Source: Magnaporthiopsis rhizophila (taxonomy: Eukaryota > Ascomycota > Sordariomycetes > Magnaporthales > Magnaporthaceae). Taken from it: 64,000 nt of DNA. A program made the position numbers and the translations under genes. A model generated the notes under the pieces. It worked only from the letters and a program-made list of their open reading frames with translations. It did not search any database and was not told where the DNA came from. Below are positions 21,711 through 32,565 of this stretch, in pieces. Every line of letters begins with the position of its first letter. Within the stretch, counting starts at the first letter, position 1. The DNA lies in the NCBI GenBank assembly GCA_003049465.1, contig PYSS01000132.1:4213-68212 (forward strand), given 5' to 3'.

Positions 21711-22378
21711 GCAGCCTGCACGCAAATTTTTAGTGGACAGCAGGTGCAGTCGGAGTTTGCACGAGGTACAGGTACAGCCACTGCGCATAGCTTTTGATTC
21801 CGCCCCGTTCTTTCCTTCCCACTTCCTGGCCCAACCCGCGGCCGTGCAGCCTTTCCAAACCTAAAACCCTCACCATCAAATTTCGTCCCCTTTTTAAACA
21901 AACAAAAGCACTCTGTCTGCGTAAAGCACACCGCCGCGTGTCACGATCCTTCCACGCCGCAACGCCACGACACGGCGGCCCTCAACTTTGACGGGTAGGA
22001 GGATCCAGGAACACAGAAGGAGGGGAGCGAGCGAAAGACAACCTACGAGAGGGAGGGAAAAAAAAAAAAAAAAAGAAGAGATCAAACTAGGGAGGGGAAA
22101 AAAAAAAGGGAACACATGCAAGCTTCGGTCGACTGCCGAGCTCTCCCATCCGACGGCGTGGTTCTGCTTCGGCTCTGAGCCAAAATCGCCAATCCCAGGC
22201 CACCACCACCACCAACGGCTCATCCCTTGTGTCTCCAACCAGTGACTTCGGGCCCGGCAACACGATCGCGGCATCGCGGTCGTCGGGTCTTCCTCCAGGT
22301 GGGCTCCATCACCCAGGACTTCTTTGCTGGCTCAGAACACGGGTCCCGTGTTTCGCAGCCAGCATAAGAAGAAAGCTT

Positions 22379-25300
22379 ATGCCTCGCGTCTCCTCCTCGG
22401 CAAAGCGACAGCAGGGAGCCGCCAGCAATCGCGACAGCGCCAGCCGCCACGACAATGGCCTTGTAGGCCCCGGCAAGCGCGTCAGCAAGCAGCGGAGCCA
22501 GAGCCAGGTCGACGGCGCCCCGCGTCCATCGGCTCCCGACTTGGCCAAGCTCGATAACGCGAATGGCCACCTCAGCTCGCCCGGCAGAGGCCCGGCCCAG
22601 CCCGGTCCCTCGTCGACCGCCAACGGAAACGCAAAGGCGAATGGTAACGGCCTCGCCACCTGCCAGCACGCTCAGCAGTACCACGAAACGGCCCCTCCCG
22701 TCCCGACCGCCCTTGCCGCCGCCGCCGCCGCCGCCAACGGCTCCGCGGATCACAAGACCGCTGCCTCGCTCCGCGCCTCGATGCCCAACGACTCGACAGA
22801 GGAGTCCTCCTCGGCCGACTTGGTCGCCGCCGCGACCCAGCTCCAGCCCCAGATGGCGAACCCGGAGGAGAACGCGCGCCGGATCGATGTCAACGCGGCC
22901 AAGAACGTCAACGTGCATCGGGACCCGGGCCCGTTCGAGTTCGCCTTCACCGTCCTGCGCTCGTGCCCGCTCTACGACACCATCGCCATACTCATCATTC
23001 TGATGCAGCTGTCCCCCGTCGCTCTCTCGTTGATCTATGGACTCTTCACCCTCCTGACATTCGTCCCACCCGTCACCACCAGCTCCGGTCTCAGCATCAC
23101 GGACATGTTCGAAGCTGCCATCGGGACGCCGTCCATCACGGTCCTGCTGTGCATCGACTGCGTATTCTTGCTTGTGTGGATCTTCTTACCCGGTCTTCTG
23201 CAAAACTTTCTCCTCGACTTCGCCCAGGTCACCATCGCCCTGACCCTGGGCGGCGGCGGGAGCTCCAGGCAGGGCTCTCTCAACACCTTCATGCTATGCT
23301 CCATCATCGTCGGCCTCTCCCGATTCGGGCAGCACCCCAGCCTCCAGGGCATGTCTCGCATCACGACGTTTCTCGGTGGCAACGGCTGGGGTTCCTCGGA
23401 CCAGTCCAGTCCGCTCAATCCATCGAACCCTCCTTCGATGAAGCGAAACGGCGCTTATCCCTGGATTAGGAATGTTTTGGCGGTCCACATCGTAATGCAG
23501 GGTCTCGTCAAGTTCGTCCGCGAGTGGTATCTGCGGAGAGAGAAGCGGGACGCTCAACCCCAGAGCCAGCTGGATCCAGAGGTCGGCAAGACGTTGTTTC
23601 CCGCCGAATGCTCAGCGACCGAGGGCGCCTGCGGCGGCACGTCCGAATTGGATCCCAGCGCGCAGTCGACCCTGAATTCGATGGCCATCTCAACCAAGAA
23701 GAAGAGAAAACAAAGCGCCCAGGTCCGAATACGGCAGCCGCTGTGGGCAGCGCTCGCGAGCACAAAAATCGTCATGGTTAAAGAATATGAACTATCTCAC
23801 GCCGCGCGAGAGTCGGCCGGCTCCAACGCCACCGACATTCACAATCTAGGAAATGCACCTTTCAACACCCAGCCAGGACAGATATGGATCTGCTACGTCG
23901 GAAGCGACGAGGTCTGCTTCGCCACGAGCCGATTCGCCGACGACGCCGAAGACGACTCCTCATCTCGTGAGAACGCCAAGGCCGGCGCATCTTGGGTTGA
24001 CGCCAGCAAGCCCTTCTTCGTGCGGGTCAACAACGCCATTTGGCAGCCGACGCGTATAATCCGGATGGAAGACGAGGAGGTGGAGGAGGAGGAGGAGGCC
24101 GGAAACGGCGCGTCCCAGCCCGGATCACGATGGACGGGTGACATTTACGGACTGACACCCATGTCTAGCTACGAGTGCGAGTTTGTCTGTACCAAGACGA
24201 ACGAGGTTCTCTTCTCAACCAGTGTTAGGACTACTCAGGCTAGAACCAGGGATGCGGACCCCTCTACGAACGTCCAGATCACGACCCACCGAGTGCTCTC
24301 CCGCAAGGACCCCGCCACAACCCTGAAGACGTCGATCGCGAGCCAGGAGGCCAAGCTAGCGGAGGAGAAGACCAAGCTCAAGACTCTCCGGAAGGAAAAC
24401 AATCGCAAAGTCAACCAGCTCCGGAAAGAGATCGACAAGCTCACCAACGCCGTGCAGTCTTCGGGTGGCAACGATGAGAAGTGGAGACAGAAGATCAGCC
24501 AGCACAATACTCAGCAGGCCCAGGCGGAGCAGTCGATCCAAGATTTGGACGAGCAGATTAAGGAGCTGGACTCTGTGCCCGAGGCGCTGATGGGGCGCTA
24601 CCGCAACAAGCAGGGGGAGTGGAATGCCGAAAAGACGCGGTTCGATGCGGCCCGGGGGTCCTTCAAGAGCTTCAAGGCAACAATCGACCAGGATCTCAAG
24701 GCCCTCGCCTCGGAGCGCGATGCTCTTCAGAACAAACGCAACAAGATCGCGGCGCGAATCGCTAAGCTCGACGATGAGCACGCGCGCATCACCGACGCGA
24801 ACGCTAGAGGTCTGGACGAGGCTGAGCGGCGGCGGCAGCAGCGGGTTGTGTTCACTGCCGACGTGGGTAGGACTGAGAAGTCTTACGTGGACGCTATCAC
24901 CGCTGTCAGGGCTTATAATGCCGAGAAGTCCCACCAGGCTCAGACGATGGCTGCAGCCTTGCAGGCTTATCTCAACAGCTTCAACGCCGAGATGATTGCC
25001 GCCGTCCAGCCGTACGACGGGGCTGCCGGTGGTGCCTTTGCGCCGGCCGTCCACGAAGTGCCAGCTCCCAGCTTCCCGCCCATCATGCATCAATGGGGCG
25101 GCGCCACGGTGGCTCCGGCCATGGCCATGCCTGCAACCACGCAGCCATTCGTGGGACAGCCAGCCATGTGGCCGCCAGCCGCGTCTGCAGCGCCTTTGTC
25201 GCAACCTGTCTTGTCGTCACCGCAGAATCAAGGCCCTCTCGCACTCCAGATGGCGCAGTACGGATCCGCGGCGACGGGCTTGCCGGCACAGTTCTCGCAG

Positions 25301-25678
25301 TCCATGCTGCACGTGCCTGCCGGCAGCACCCGGCGCCGTGGTCGTTCGAGCTCCATGCTCTCGGACGTCTCGGGCTTCACCGAGTCCAGCCAAGGAGACG
25401 AGGATGCGACCAAGCCCATGAACCCCAGCCCAATCGGCGCCGGCGCTCCCGGCCATGTGACGGGCCCCCCGCCGGGCCTATACAGCCCCTTCTCTCGCAC
25501 GATTCACCGGCGCGGTGGTGCTGGATCTGGCTCCCTTTCCGGGTCCGGATCCGGCTCTGGTTGCGGAATGGGGTCTGGCTCCGGTCTTGGTTCAGGTCGC
25601 AGCAGCGTCCGCAGCGGCAGCGGTAGTGGCAGTGGTAGCGGCAGCGGCAGTATCCGCGATCCCGCCAGTCCAATCTAG
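22379..25678 (+). CDS. acrB: AcrB-like ubiquitination-network signalling protein
   Basis: This is a single-exon gene of 1099 aa. The ATG at 22379 is preferred over the longer upstream frame, which lacks an ATG, because MPRVSSSAKRQ and the following RHDNGLVGPGKRVSKQRS match the start of this fungal family. Aspergillus nidulans AcrB is a membrane-associated coiled-coil protein linked genetically to the CreB deubiquitinase and to acriflavine resistance. Residues 1-185 are disordered. Hydrophobic segments lie at about 199-225 (IAILIILMQLSPVALSLIYG), 248-290 and 300-317, giving three or four membrane spans. A long charged coiled coil runs from about 650 to 805 (KLAEEKTKLKTLRKENNRK), continuing more weakly to 880. 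The tail is rich in Ala/Pro/Met/Gln and ends in a Gly-Ser repeat (about 1045-1095). The biochemical role of the family is not established. Confidence 0.82.
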   Translation: MPRVSSSAKRQQGAASNRDSASRHDNGLVGPGKRVSKQRSQSQVDGAPRPSAPDLAKLDNANGHLSSPGRGPAQPGPSSTANGNAKANGNGLATCQHAQQYHETAPPVPTALAAAAAAANGSADHKTAASLRASMPNDSTEESSSADLVAAATQLQPQMANPEENARRIDVNAAKNVNVHRDPGPFEFAFTVLRSCPLYDTIAILIILMQLSPVALSLIYGLFTLLTFVPPVTTSSGLSITDMFEAAIGTPSITVLLCIDCVFLLVWIFLPGLLQNFLLDFAQVTIALTLGGGGSSRQGSLNTFMLCSIIVGLSRFGQHPSLQGMSRITTFLGGNGWGSSDQSSPLNPSNPPSMKRNGAYPWIRNVLAVHIVMQGLVKFVREWYLRREKRDAQPQSQLDPEVGKTLFPAECSATEGACGGTSELDPSAQSTLNSMAISTKKKRKQSAQVRIRQPLWAALASTKIVMVKEYELSHAARESAGSNATDIHNLGNAPFNTQPGQIWICYVGSDEVCFATSRFADDAEDDSSSRENAKAGASWVDASKPFFVRVNNAIWQPTRIIRMEDEEVEEEEEAGNGASQPGSRWTGDIYGLTPMSSYECEFVCTKTNEVLFSTSVRTTQARTRDADPSTNVQITTHRVLSRKDPATTLKTSIASQEAKLAEEKTKLKTLRKENNRKVNQLRKEIDKLTNAVQSSGGNDEKWRQKISQHNTQQAQAEQSIQDLDEQIKELDSVPEALMGRYRNKQGEWNAEKTRFDAARGSFKSFKATIDQDLKALASERDALQNKRNKIAARIAKLDDEHARITDANARGLDEAERRRQQRVVFTADVGRTEKSYVDAITAVRAYNAEKSHQAQTMAAALQAYLNSFNAEMIAAVQPYDGAAGGAFAPAVHEVPAPSFPPIMHQWGGATVAPAMAMPATTQPFVGQPAMWPPAASAAPLSQPVLSSPQNQGPLALQMAQYGSAATGLPAQFSQSMLHVPAGSTRRRGRSSSMLSDVSGFTESSQGDEDATKPMNPSPIGAGAPGHVTGPPPGLYSPFSRTIHRRGGAGSGSLSGSGSGSGCGMGSGSGLGSGRSSVRSGSGSGSGSGSGSIRDPASPI

Positions 25679-27364
25679 AGTGTTGGATTGCGGTCGTATG
25701 CGGCATTCGAGGGCGTCTTTCCGGAGGACCACCAAGTTCTGACGGTGCCATTGGTCTCTGGTCCGGCTACAGCACCCAGCGTCAATACCGAGATGGATGC
25801 GTCTGGAGGCCACTGTCGGCCGAGATTTTCGGTACCGTCGCCGTCCTCATGGCCGACATCGCGTCGCTGGCTGGATCAGCATACATCTTGCTTCTAGCCG
25901 TTAGCCCTTGGCCTCTACATGGCTTCAGCGTCATGGTCCGTCGTCGACACTGCAGGCTCCTCTCACTCTACTTCTGTCTTTCACCACTCAGCCATCCAAT
26001 GGATTTCCGGGGTGACGCAGTACGGAAAGCTCTAATTTCCCCTGCCGTACTCGTATTTTGTCTTGAGAGACGATGGCCTTATCGTATCGCCGTCATCTCT
26101 TCATACTCCTGTTGCCAGAAATCCGAACTCTTGCATCCCCTCTCTTGTATGGTCTTGTGTCAGGTTTTCTCAAAACCTAACTCGGGTGCCGGCAGTCTCT
26201 CTGCTTGACGCCAAAAGGGATATGTGAGGGTTCTATTGACTGGGTGTTGGAAGATCAAAGATGTCGCTCCTGGTGGGGTCTCCGGCTGGTTGTTGTTTGG
26301 ACTGGAAGCGTTGGCTGAACAGCGAGTGCATTGGGCGTGTGGCTGCTACGAGATACAAAAGTTCTTAGTTCTTTATTCTATGCTTTGTTCAGTTTCCTGT
26401 CCTTGCCCACTCTTGTCTCGACGATGTGATGATTATTGTTGCCTGAGGTTTGATGGCTACTGTGGCTGCATGATATGCGGCGGAGTTCGTCAGTGTGAGA
26501 AAACAGTATCGCTGTAAAATGTTGGGACAAAAGGGAGGGGGGGGGTGATCGGGCGGGGAAAGACTCTGGTCACGTCCTTCCGTCTGCCTCCGCGCGGGAC
26601 AACTATGAGCTAATTTTCCGGATGGGAACGAGAAGCTGAAAGACCTAGGCCCATCGAGCATATGGTCGGCCCATACAGATGTGCAGGGCAGCTTGCCAAG
26701 GGAGGCCGACATGCAGCCTGCGAGGGGGCTTGGGTCAGATATATTGTATGTATATGAGATCACTTGTCGGCCAACCACAGGTCCTCCCCTAAAACCTCGC
26801 AGAATTGTTTACGTTTCACGTAGAATGAATCCGAGTGACGGACGGCTGTCCGAGGCACGCGGAGGTGGCAAACAAAGCCTGATTTCTTTGCTGTGTGATG
26901 GGTATGGGTCTCGTGCTATGGTGCTGAGGGTGCCTACCTGGTGCCTGCCTTGCCTACCTAGGCATTGTCTCTGCGCATAACCAACCCCGTGCGAGATGCC
27001 TCGGTGACCAGCATTAGTCTTTATAAACCTCTTTCCTCTCCCTTCTATGTAGAGTATCACCCCTGTGGGTTTCACAATGGGTGTTTGCCACCTCGAAATC
27101 TCTCAACCCCTCAAAAATCACTACGAAGGCTTTTAGCAAATTAAAAAAAAAAGGAAGGAATGACATCAAACGAAAGAATCCGTTGTCAAATGAAAAGCAT
27201 TGAATATAGCTGCCTAAAAAACGTTGACGCGCGAGTTCCCCCGGTGGGAAAGACCCACCGTGAAACTCACAGGGGTGATACTGTACTGACAGACAACAGG
27301 CGATTTGATGCGATCGATTTCGCCAAGACGGGAGCTTTATAAGGAAGATCGCGTAAAAAAGAAG

Positions 27365-27366
<2 letters not shown>

Positions 27367-27396
<30 letters not shown>

Positions 27397-27429
27397 NAAA
27401 AAGAAAAAAAAAAAAAAAAAAAAAAAAAA
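27367..27429. repeat. 63-nt poly(A) tract with one undetermined base
   Basis: This is an A homopolymer interrupted by an N at 27397 and a G at 27403. It is followed by two copies of AGGTACC within 21 nt. The true length is uncertain. The sequence next to it does not resemble that around the similar tract at 20939-21004. Confidence 0.9.
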
Positions 27430-29350
27430 GGTACCTATCCTGCAGGTACCGCCACATTCGTAAGCGAGCACGGCAGCAGTGCTTTAAGCAAGGGCAAGAG
27501 TGACGTTGACGCCGGAAAAAAAAATCGGAGTGGCACCAGCGGCTGCTGAGGAGGATAGGAGGCGAAGTTGGCCAATCGAGCCGCGGACAAAGGGGCCGAA
27601 AGTGGATGCGAGGTGGAGTCGAGGGCAATGCATCAGACGCCAACGGTCCTCGCCTGTTCCTCGGCCCTGAACGGTGGCGTGGATATCCCCACCGAGTTTC
27701 CCATCTTTTAGGCACTCGTCCCGTTCTTTCGCTCTCACCGACCCGCTTGCGCCTGCCCCTCCGTGCCCTCCCACTCCCACGTCCCCGCCGAGAGACCTCG
27801 GACCCAGGAAGACGTATAGGCATGGGACGAAGGGACAGACGCTAGCTAGTGCAAGCGCATTCAGTTTATATCGGCTGCTCCTGCTATTTCTTCCATCCAA
27901 GGCCGCTGTGTGGGGACGCAAGGACGCCGCGGAGCGCAATCGCGACCTTTGCCGAGGCGGATGGAGGGGTTTCATACGAATCGACGCGTGAGCGAGGGGG
28001 GAAAATCACCCGGCTGGCGGTGTGTATAGTTCTCGCCCATCCGGGGTCGACGTCCGAAAGCCTTGCGTGGCGAGTCACCACCAACCATCATCTATTCCCG
28101 ACGGCGGGGATTTTTGCTGGGCTGTGAGCACAGCTTCGGGTGGGCCGCCCGCAGGGGCAAGGAGCCAACGTCAGGCGCCACACACGGCATGAGGTCACAT
28201 CCCGCCGAGCCTCATGGTTGCGCCATGCTCCTTCTTCTTGGACGACAGCTGTCTGTCTGCACTCTTTGCCCCACTCCGACAGCGATTGCTTGCAGGATTG
28301 GCAATAGGGGGTTTCGATTTTTTTCTCCTCGCCTCCATCCACAACTTGCTGTCTGAAACGCGAGCCCCTGAGCGGCCTTGACGGGCGAACCCTTTCGACA
28401 TGCCCCTTGCCTTTTCTCTTTGCTTAACAGCAAACACCAAAGCCGTCACCGGCGGTCAAAACATTATGCCGCACGAGGAAACGAAGTGAGAGTCGGACTG
28501 CGGCTGGCAGTTGGTTGGTTGGTTCGTCCTCGGACAGCAGCTGCTTTGATTTTACTTTTTCATGCGCTCGGGTTTCCTCTCCCAACTCCAACGTTTCTAT
28601 CGCTCCGATAATCTTTGCCAGCCCGGGCTGTCTTGCCGCTTTCTGCAACGCTTGCGGGGATGGCAGATGGGTGGGAGCTGCCTATCGGAGCCATCGGGAC
28701 TGGAAGTACGGTATGAGACCGGTTTATCCCTCGACTTGGAGCCTGCGTGCCTGCCGTCTTCTTTTCTGTCGTCCGACCCTCACTCCATCCCGGCTTACCC
28801 CTTGCTGATCGACGGCCCAAGCCATCAACAAACAACACAACGGACTGGGGTTTTCTGCACCGGGCTGATCCGGCGAATGTGGTGAACCCGGTCTGCGAGT
28901 GCTGGCCCTGCGGATCCCGTCCCCACGCTTTGCCCTCCCTTGTCCCTCGGGCGAGGCACTGGCTGGCGCCTAGAGATGTTGGCGCCCGCGGCCTCCTCCC
29001 AGCTGGCCACTCAACGCTCCGGGCCAGGCACCCTCAGCAAGGTCAGGGTGGCCACGCCCTCCAAGCGAGCATCATGCTTCCCCACAGCTACCTTGCGGGT
29101 CTAGGATATCCCATCGCGGTGGCTTCACTTTGCTGAAACATCTGGCGATAGGGCTTGCGGCACGAATTTCCGTCCTTTCCTCATGGGCCCCCTGTGCCTG
29201 ACCCTTGGCATCCTTTCTTTTGTTGCCATGAAGCGCAAACACAATCGGGTACCCTAACAGAGGAAGTCGCCACAACTGGTCCAATGGATGAGATGTTGGG
29301 AGAGGCGGGGTTTTGCTGATGCTCCTTGTCCTGGCCCACTACAACCGCCG

Positions 29351-29357
29351 ATATAAA
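29351..29357 (+). promoter_or_regulatory. possible TATA box of the AA9 gene
   Basis: ATATAAA occurs 345 nt before the AA9 start codon and is followed by a strongly pyrimidine-rich stretch, as in many highly expressed fungal genes. The implied 5' UTR is about 300 nt. It was identified by motif and position only. Confidence 0.4.
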
Positions 29358-29701
29358 GTTATCCCTCGCCGCACCTTCATGCTGCCCCTTTCTTCCCTTT
29401 CTCACCAGGCTCACTGCAGCTTTCACTCTCCTTCACCGTCCGTGGCATTACATTCTTTCCTGAACGTTCACGTTCGTTCACTTCACATTCGCTTCATTGA
29501 CTGAGGTCTTTCTAAGCTTCGTCGCACACTCTTCACTCTTTTCCGCCAGTCGGGCTTTTTGATTCTTTCAACACAGCCTCTTTTTTTGGCTCCTGTGATT
29601 TGCTCGGTCAGGCCACCACTGTCTTTGATTCCATTTTTCCGGAACTCGTTCCCAAATACACATTCAATTTCGAACCTAGCCACCCCAACACGTTTTTGAA
29701 G

Positions 29702-30928
29702 ATGTCTTCTTTCACCCCCAAGGCTCTCCTTGTCGCCCTTGCCGGCGCTGCCTCTGTTGCGGCCCACGGCCACGTCCGCTCTTGGACGGTCAACGGCAAG
29801 ACTTACCCTGGTTTTGTGCCTTTCAACGCCGTACCTGGCACTGTTGGCTGGTCTACTACGGCCACGGACAACGGCTTCGTCGCGCCCAGCGCTTTCAATA
29901 CGCGCGACATTGCCTGCCATAGGGGCTCGGCCAACGCCAAGTCGTCGATCCAGGTCAAGGCCGGCGACACCATCGTTGCTCAGTGGGACCAATGGGCGCA
30001 CCCGGGCCCCATCATTGACTACCTCGCGCCGTGCGGCTCAGCCGGCTGCGACAAGGTCGACGTCACCACCTTGAAGTTCTTCAAGATCGACGAGGCCGGT
30101 CTCGAGAACGGCAAGTGGCCCACGGACAAGCTGATGGCGCAGGGCAACAAGTGGGAGATCACCATCCCGGTCTCGCTCGCCGCCGGCCCGTACGTGCTCC
30201 GCCACGAGCTGTTTGGCCTGCACTCGGCCGGCAATCCCGACGGCGCCCAGCTGTACCCGCAGTGCGCCAACATTAAGGTCACCGGATCCGGCACCGAGTC
30301 CCCCGAGGGCGTGCTCGCCACCAAGCTCTACAGCGCCAATGACCCCGGCATTCTGTTCAACATGTACAATGGCGCTAAATCGTACATCATCCCCGGCCCT
30401 CCTCTCGCTATTCGCGGCGGTAACGCTGGCGGCAGCAACAGCGGCAAGCAGGGCAACAACCAGGGCAACAACCAAGGGAACAACGGCAACCAAGGGAACA
30501 ACGGCAACCAAGGGAACAACGGCAACCAAGGAAACAACGGCAACCAAGGAAACAACCAGGGCAACAACCAAGGCAATAACCAAGGCAATAACCAAGGCAA
30601 CAACCAAGGGAACAACGGCAACCAAGGGAACAACGGCAACCAAGGCAATAACCAAGGCAATAACCAAGGCAATAACCAAGGCAATAACCAAGGCAACAAC
30701 CAAGGCAACAACCAAGGAAACAACCAAGGAAACAACCAAGGAAACAACCAGGGCAACAACCAGGGCAACAACCAGGGCAACAACCGAGGAAACAACGGCA
30801 ACCAAGGAAACAATGGCAACAGCAACAACGGCAACCGCCCTCCGTTCGGCGACTGCAGTTCCTCGCGCCGCCAGAGGCGTGAGGTCCGCCGTTTGGCCGC
30901 CCGCCGCTCTGCCGCTCTCAGTGCCTAA
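29702..30928 (+). CDS. AA9 lytic polysaccharide monooxygenase with Gly/Asn/Gln repeat tail
   Basis: This is a secreted copper enzyme (former GH61) that oxidatively cleaves cellulose or related glucans. It has a single exon and 408 aa. The ATG at 29702 precedes a signal peptide (residues 1-21, ALLVALAGAASVAA) whose cleavage exposes His22, the copper-brace N-terminal histidine (HGHVRSW). The second copper His is His100 in WAHPGPIIDYLAPC, and the axial Tyr is Tyr185 in AQLYPQC. Cys72 and Cys188 probably form the conserved disulfide. LRHELFGLHSA is the usual strand before the active-site Gln and Tyr. The catalytic domain ends near residue 240. Residues 251-373 are GNNQ/GNNGNQ repeats instead of the common Ser/Thr linker and CBM1. 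The protein ends in an Arg-rich tail with one Cys. Substrate and regioselectivity cannot be read from sequence. Confidence 0.93.
   Translation: MSSFTPKALLVALAGAASVAAHGHVRSWTVNGKTYPGFVPFNAVPGTVGWSTTATDNGFVAPSAFNTRDIACHRGSANAKSSIQVKAGDTIVAQWDQWAHPGPIIDYLAPCGSAGCDKVDVTTLKFFKIDEAGLENGKWPTDKLMAQGNKWEITIPVSLAAGPYVLRHELFGLHSAGNPDGAQLYPQCANIKVTGSGTESPEGVLATKLYSANDPGILFNMYNGAKSYIIPGPPLAIRGGNAGGSNSGKQGNNQGNNQGNNGNQGNNGNQGNNGNQGNNGNQGNNQGNNQGNNQGNNQGNNQGNNGNQGNNGNQGNNQGNNQGNNQGNNQGNNQGNNQGNNQGNNQGNNQGNNQGNNQGNNRGNNGNQGNNGNSNNGNRPPFGDCSSSRRQRREVRRLAARRSAALSA
30452..30820 (+). repeat. in-frame GGCAACAACCAG-type coding repeat
   Basis: This is a degenerate tandem array of 12-nt units (GGC AAC AAC CAR, reading GNNQ) mixed with 18-nt units (GNNGNQ) inside the AA9 gene. 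Third-position differences (GGC/GGG/GGA/GGT-like, AAC/AAT, CAA/CAG) form local blocks of identical units, a sign of recent slippage or unequal exchange. The antisense frame is also open (Val/Ala/Leu repeats), which is a by-product. Confidence 0.95.
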
Positions 30929-32565
30929 GCGACTCACTCGATGCTTCCGTTTAGCTTCCTCTCGGCCATGTCTTCGGTCTGGCCGGTTTCAGCAAGGGTT
31001 TTGGATATGGATGATCTGGCACTGGATGCAACCAGGGAACACAGGATCTTTGATTCACATTGTATATAGTTTGGGATGAAATCCCGTCTGGCGTTTTGTC
31101 ACGGTCGGAAGGCGTATGATGCTCGCGTGCTCGCGAGATCGCTAAAAAAAAAAAGAACGTTTAAAAGATGAGCGTTCGTTTTTCATGTCTTGCGTCTTTC
31201 ATAATGCACCGTTGTGATATCCAATCTTGCACGCGATTTGGAATCCAGATCGCCCGCCGAAGTCGGGATACCCCGCACCTGCGACCTTACGGCTCCCATT
31301 GCAGTAGCTGGAGGTAGATCACCGCCATGGCTGCTAGGTTACAGATGCAAGTGGTCGCGGACAGCGGGCAGCATCCGAAAAAAAGAAACCGCCACTGGCA
31401 CATCAGTCTTGACACTAACCCTCGGAGCTTGGCCGATCGATCTGGCGTCACCAACTTTGATGGGCACCCAGTTACGTTGTAGCAACAAAAGACATGAGGC
31501 GCCTCGGGATAAATGCAACCCTCCTTCTCTTAAATCCCCTCACCGCAATGCGGAAAATAAAAAGGACCAATCTCGAGAGGCTGGCTGGAGGCCGCCGATG
31601 TAGTGCCAAGCCCGGCCTATGCTGTGATTTGAGCGCAAAGTCGTCACACACGCATAGGCTGGTCAGGCGAGAATGGTCGTGATCGCCTCAACGTGGATAT
31701 TCCCTGCAATCGCTCTTGACATCTGCGGGGATGGGGGAGCCAGTGAGGGCACTAGGCCTTTTGCACGAGCAATTTTACCTGTAGGCGGCCCAAAACCAGG
31801 GCTGTTATAACTCCACCCCCACTGGGACAGGGCCCGCCTGGGATCGGCAGTCCTCCTCTGAGGGAGAGCGAGAGGCGGAGAGGAGGAGAGAAGCTACCGG
31901 CCAGCCGCGCGGCCGCTGAGGTGGCAGGGTCGCATGCAGATATGATGGTGTGCCGTCCAGGATAATCCATATGTAACTTGTGCACTATCTCGAGGTAACC
32001 CGGGCAAGCTGGGCGAGCTGATATTGCTCACATTTTGATATGATCAACAGTTGGGAGCGGCAGGCAGGCAGCCAGCCAAGACACGCCGCAGCGCGCTACC
32101 ACCTGCAGCCGATTATGGCGATGGCTTGGTCGATGACGGCAAAAAAAGGGCAGGCGGGCACCTTGCGGCAGCAGTATTTTACCCCGCCCGTCCGGCTGTC
32201 TCCAGAGAAGGCGACTTTTCCCTTTTTTTTTTTTTTTGTGTCGCCTGTCGAGTCGCACCGATAACTCCGGTCCGGGCGGCCGTGAGCAATCCACAGAGCA
32301 CGTTTGATTAGAGGGCCGCCTTGTGGTGATATACCAAAGGACAGCGAGATATAACCACAAAAGACAGCGGATACAAACAAGGACAATAAAAGAACAGAGA
32401 GAAGGAGAAAAAAAGAGGGAAACGGGAATTTCTCCATCTTCCCCATTCCAAGTCCTATACAGATCCATCCAAGGCCCAACCCAAGCCTTTTTTTTCGTAT
32501 CCCTATCCAATAAACTGGCCCAACACCTACGGCGAGCCCACCCACCCACACACGCAAACCGAGCC
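30929..32565. other. intergenic region, AA9 to GNAT gene
   Basis: This holds the 3' flank of the AA9 gene and the promoter of the GNAT gene. It contains short A and T runs and a GCTCGCGTGCTCGCGAG segment near 31124. I see no coding sequence. The purine-rich and then C-rich sequence from about 32350 to 32565 fits a 5' leader. Confidence 0.45.

Larger units (their letters stand above)
16963..22378. other. 5.4 kb gene-poor interval
   Basis: I found no supportable gene between the HET relic and acrB. Many open frames of 60-230 codons lie on both strands (the longest minus-strand one is 17912-18601), but none has recognisable motifs, consensus introns or a sensible composition. The interval contains an A tract with one undetermined base and a small tandem duplication (both listed). 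The last several hundred nt, C/A-rich and then with CACCACCACC near 22200, are probably the acrB promoter and 5' UTR. The interval may be decayed repetitive or HET-related DNA, but no repeat family could be identified by eye. Confidence 0.45.
25679..29701. other. 4 kb intergenic region
   Basis: This holds the 3' flank of acrB and the promoter of the AA9 gene. I see no supportable gene; open frames up to about 160 codons look random. A poly(A) tract with one undetermined base sits near the middle (listed). TACCTA/TAGGTA motifs occur at about 26934-26960. The final 350 nt are CT-rich and look like the AA9 5' leader, with a TATA-like element just upstream. Confidence 0.5.

Noticed and set aside
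22229..22378. 50-codon N-terminal extension of acrB
   Set aside because: It begins without an ATG and does not resemble the family N-terminus, which starts MPR followed by basic residues.
30038..30937. Long minus-strand open frame (299 codons) across the AA9 gene
   Set aside because: It is the antisense of the GNNQ repeat and GC-rich catalytic region; its product is Val/Ala/Leu repeats with no family resemblance.
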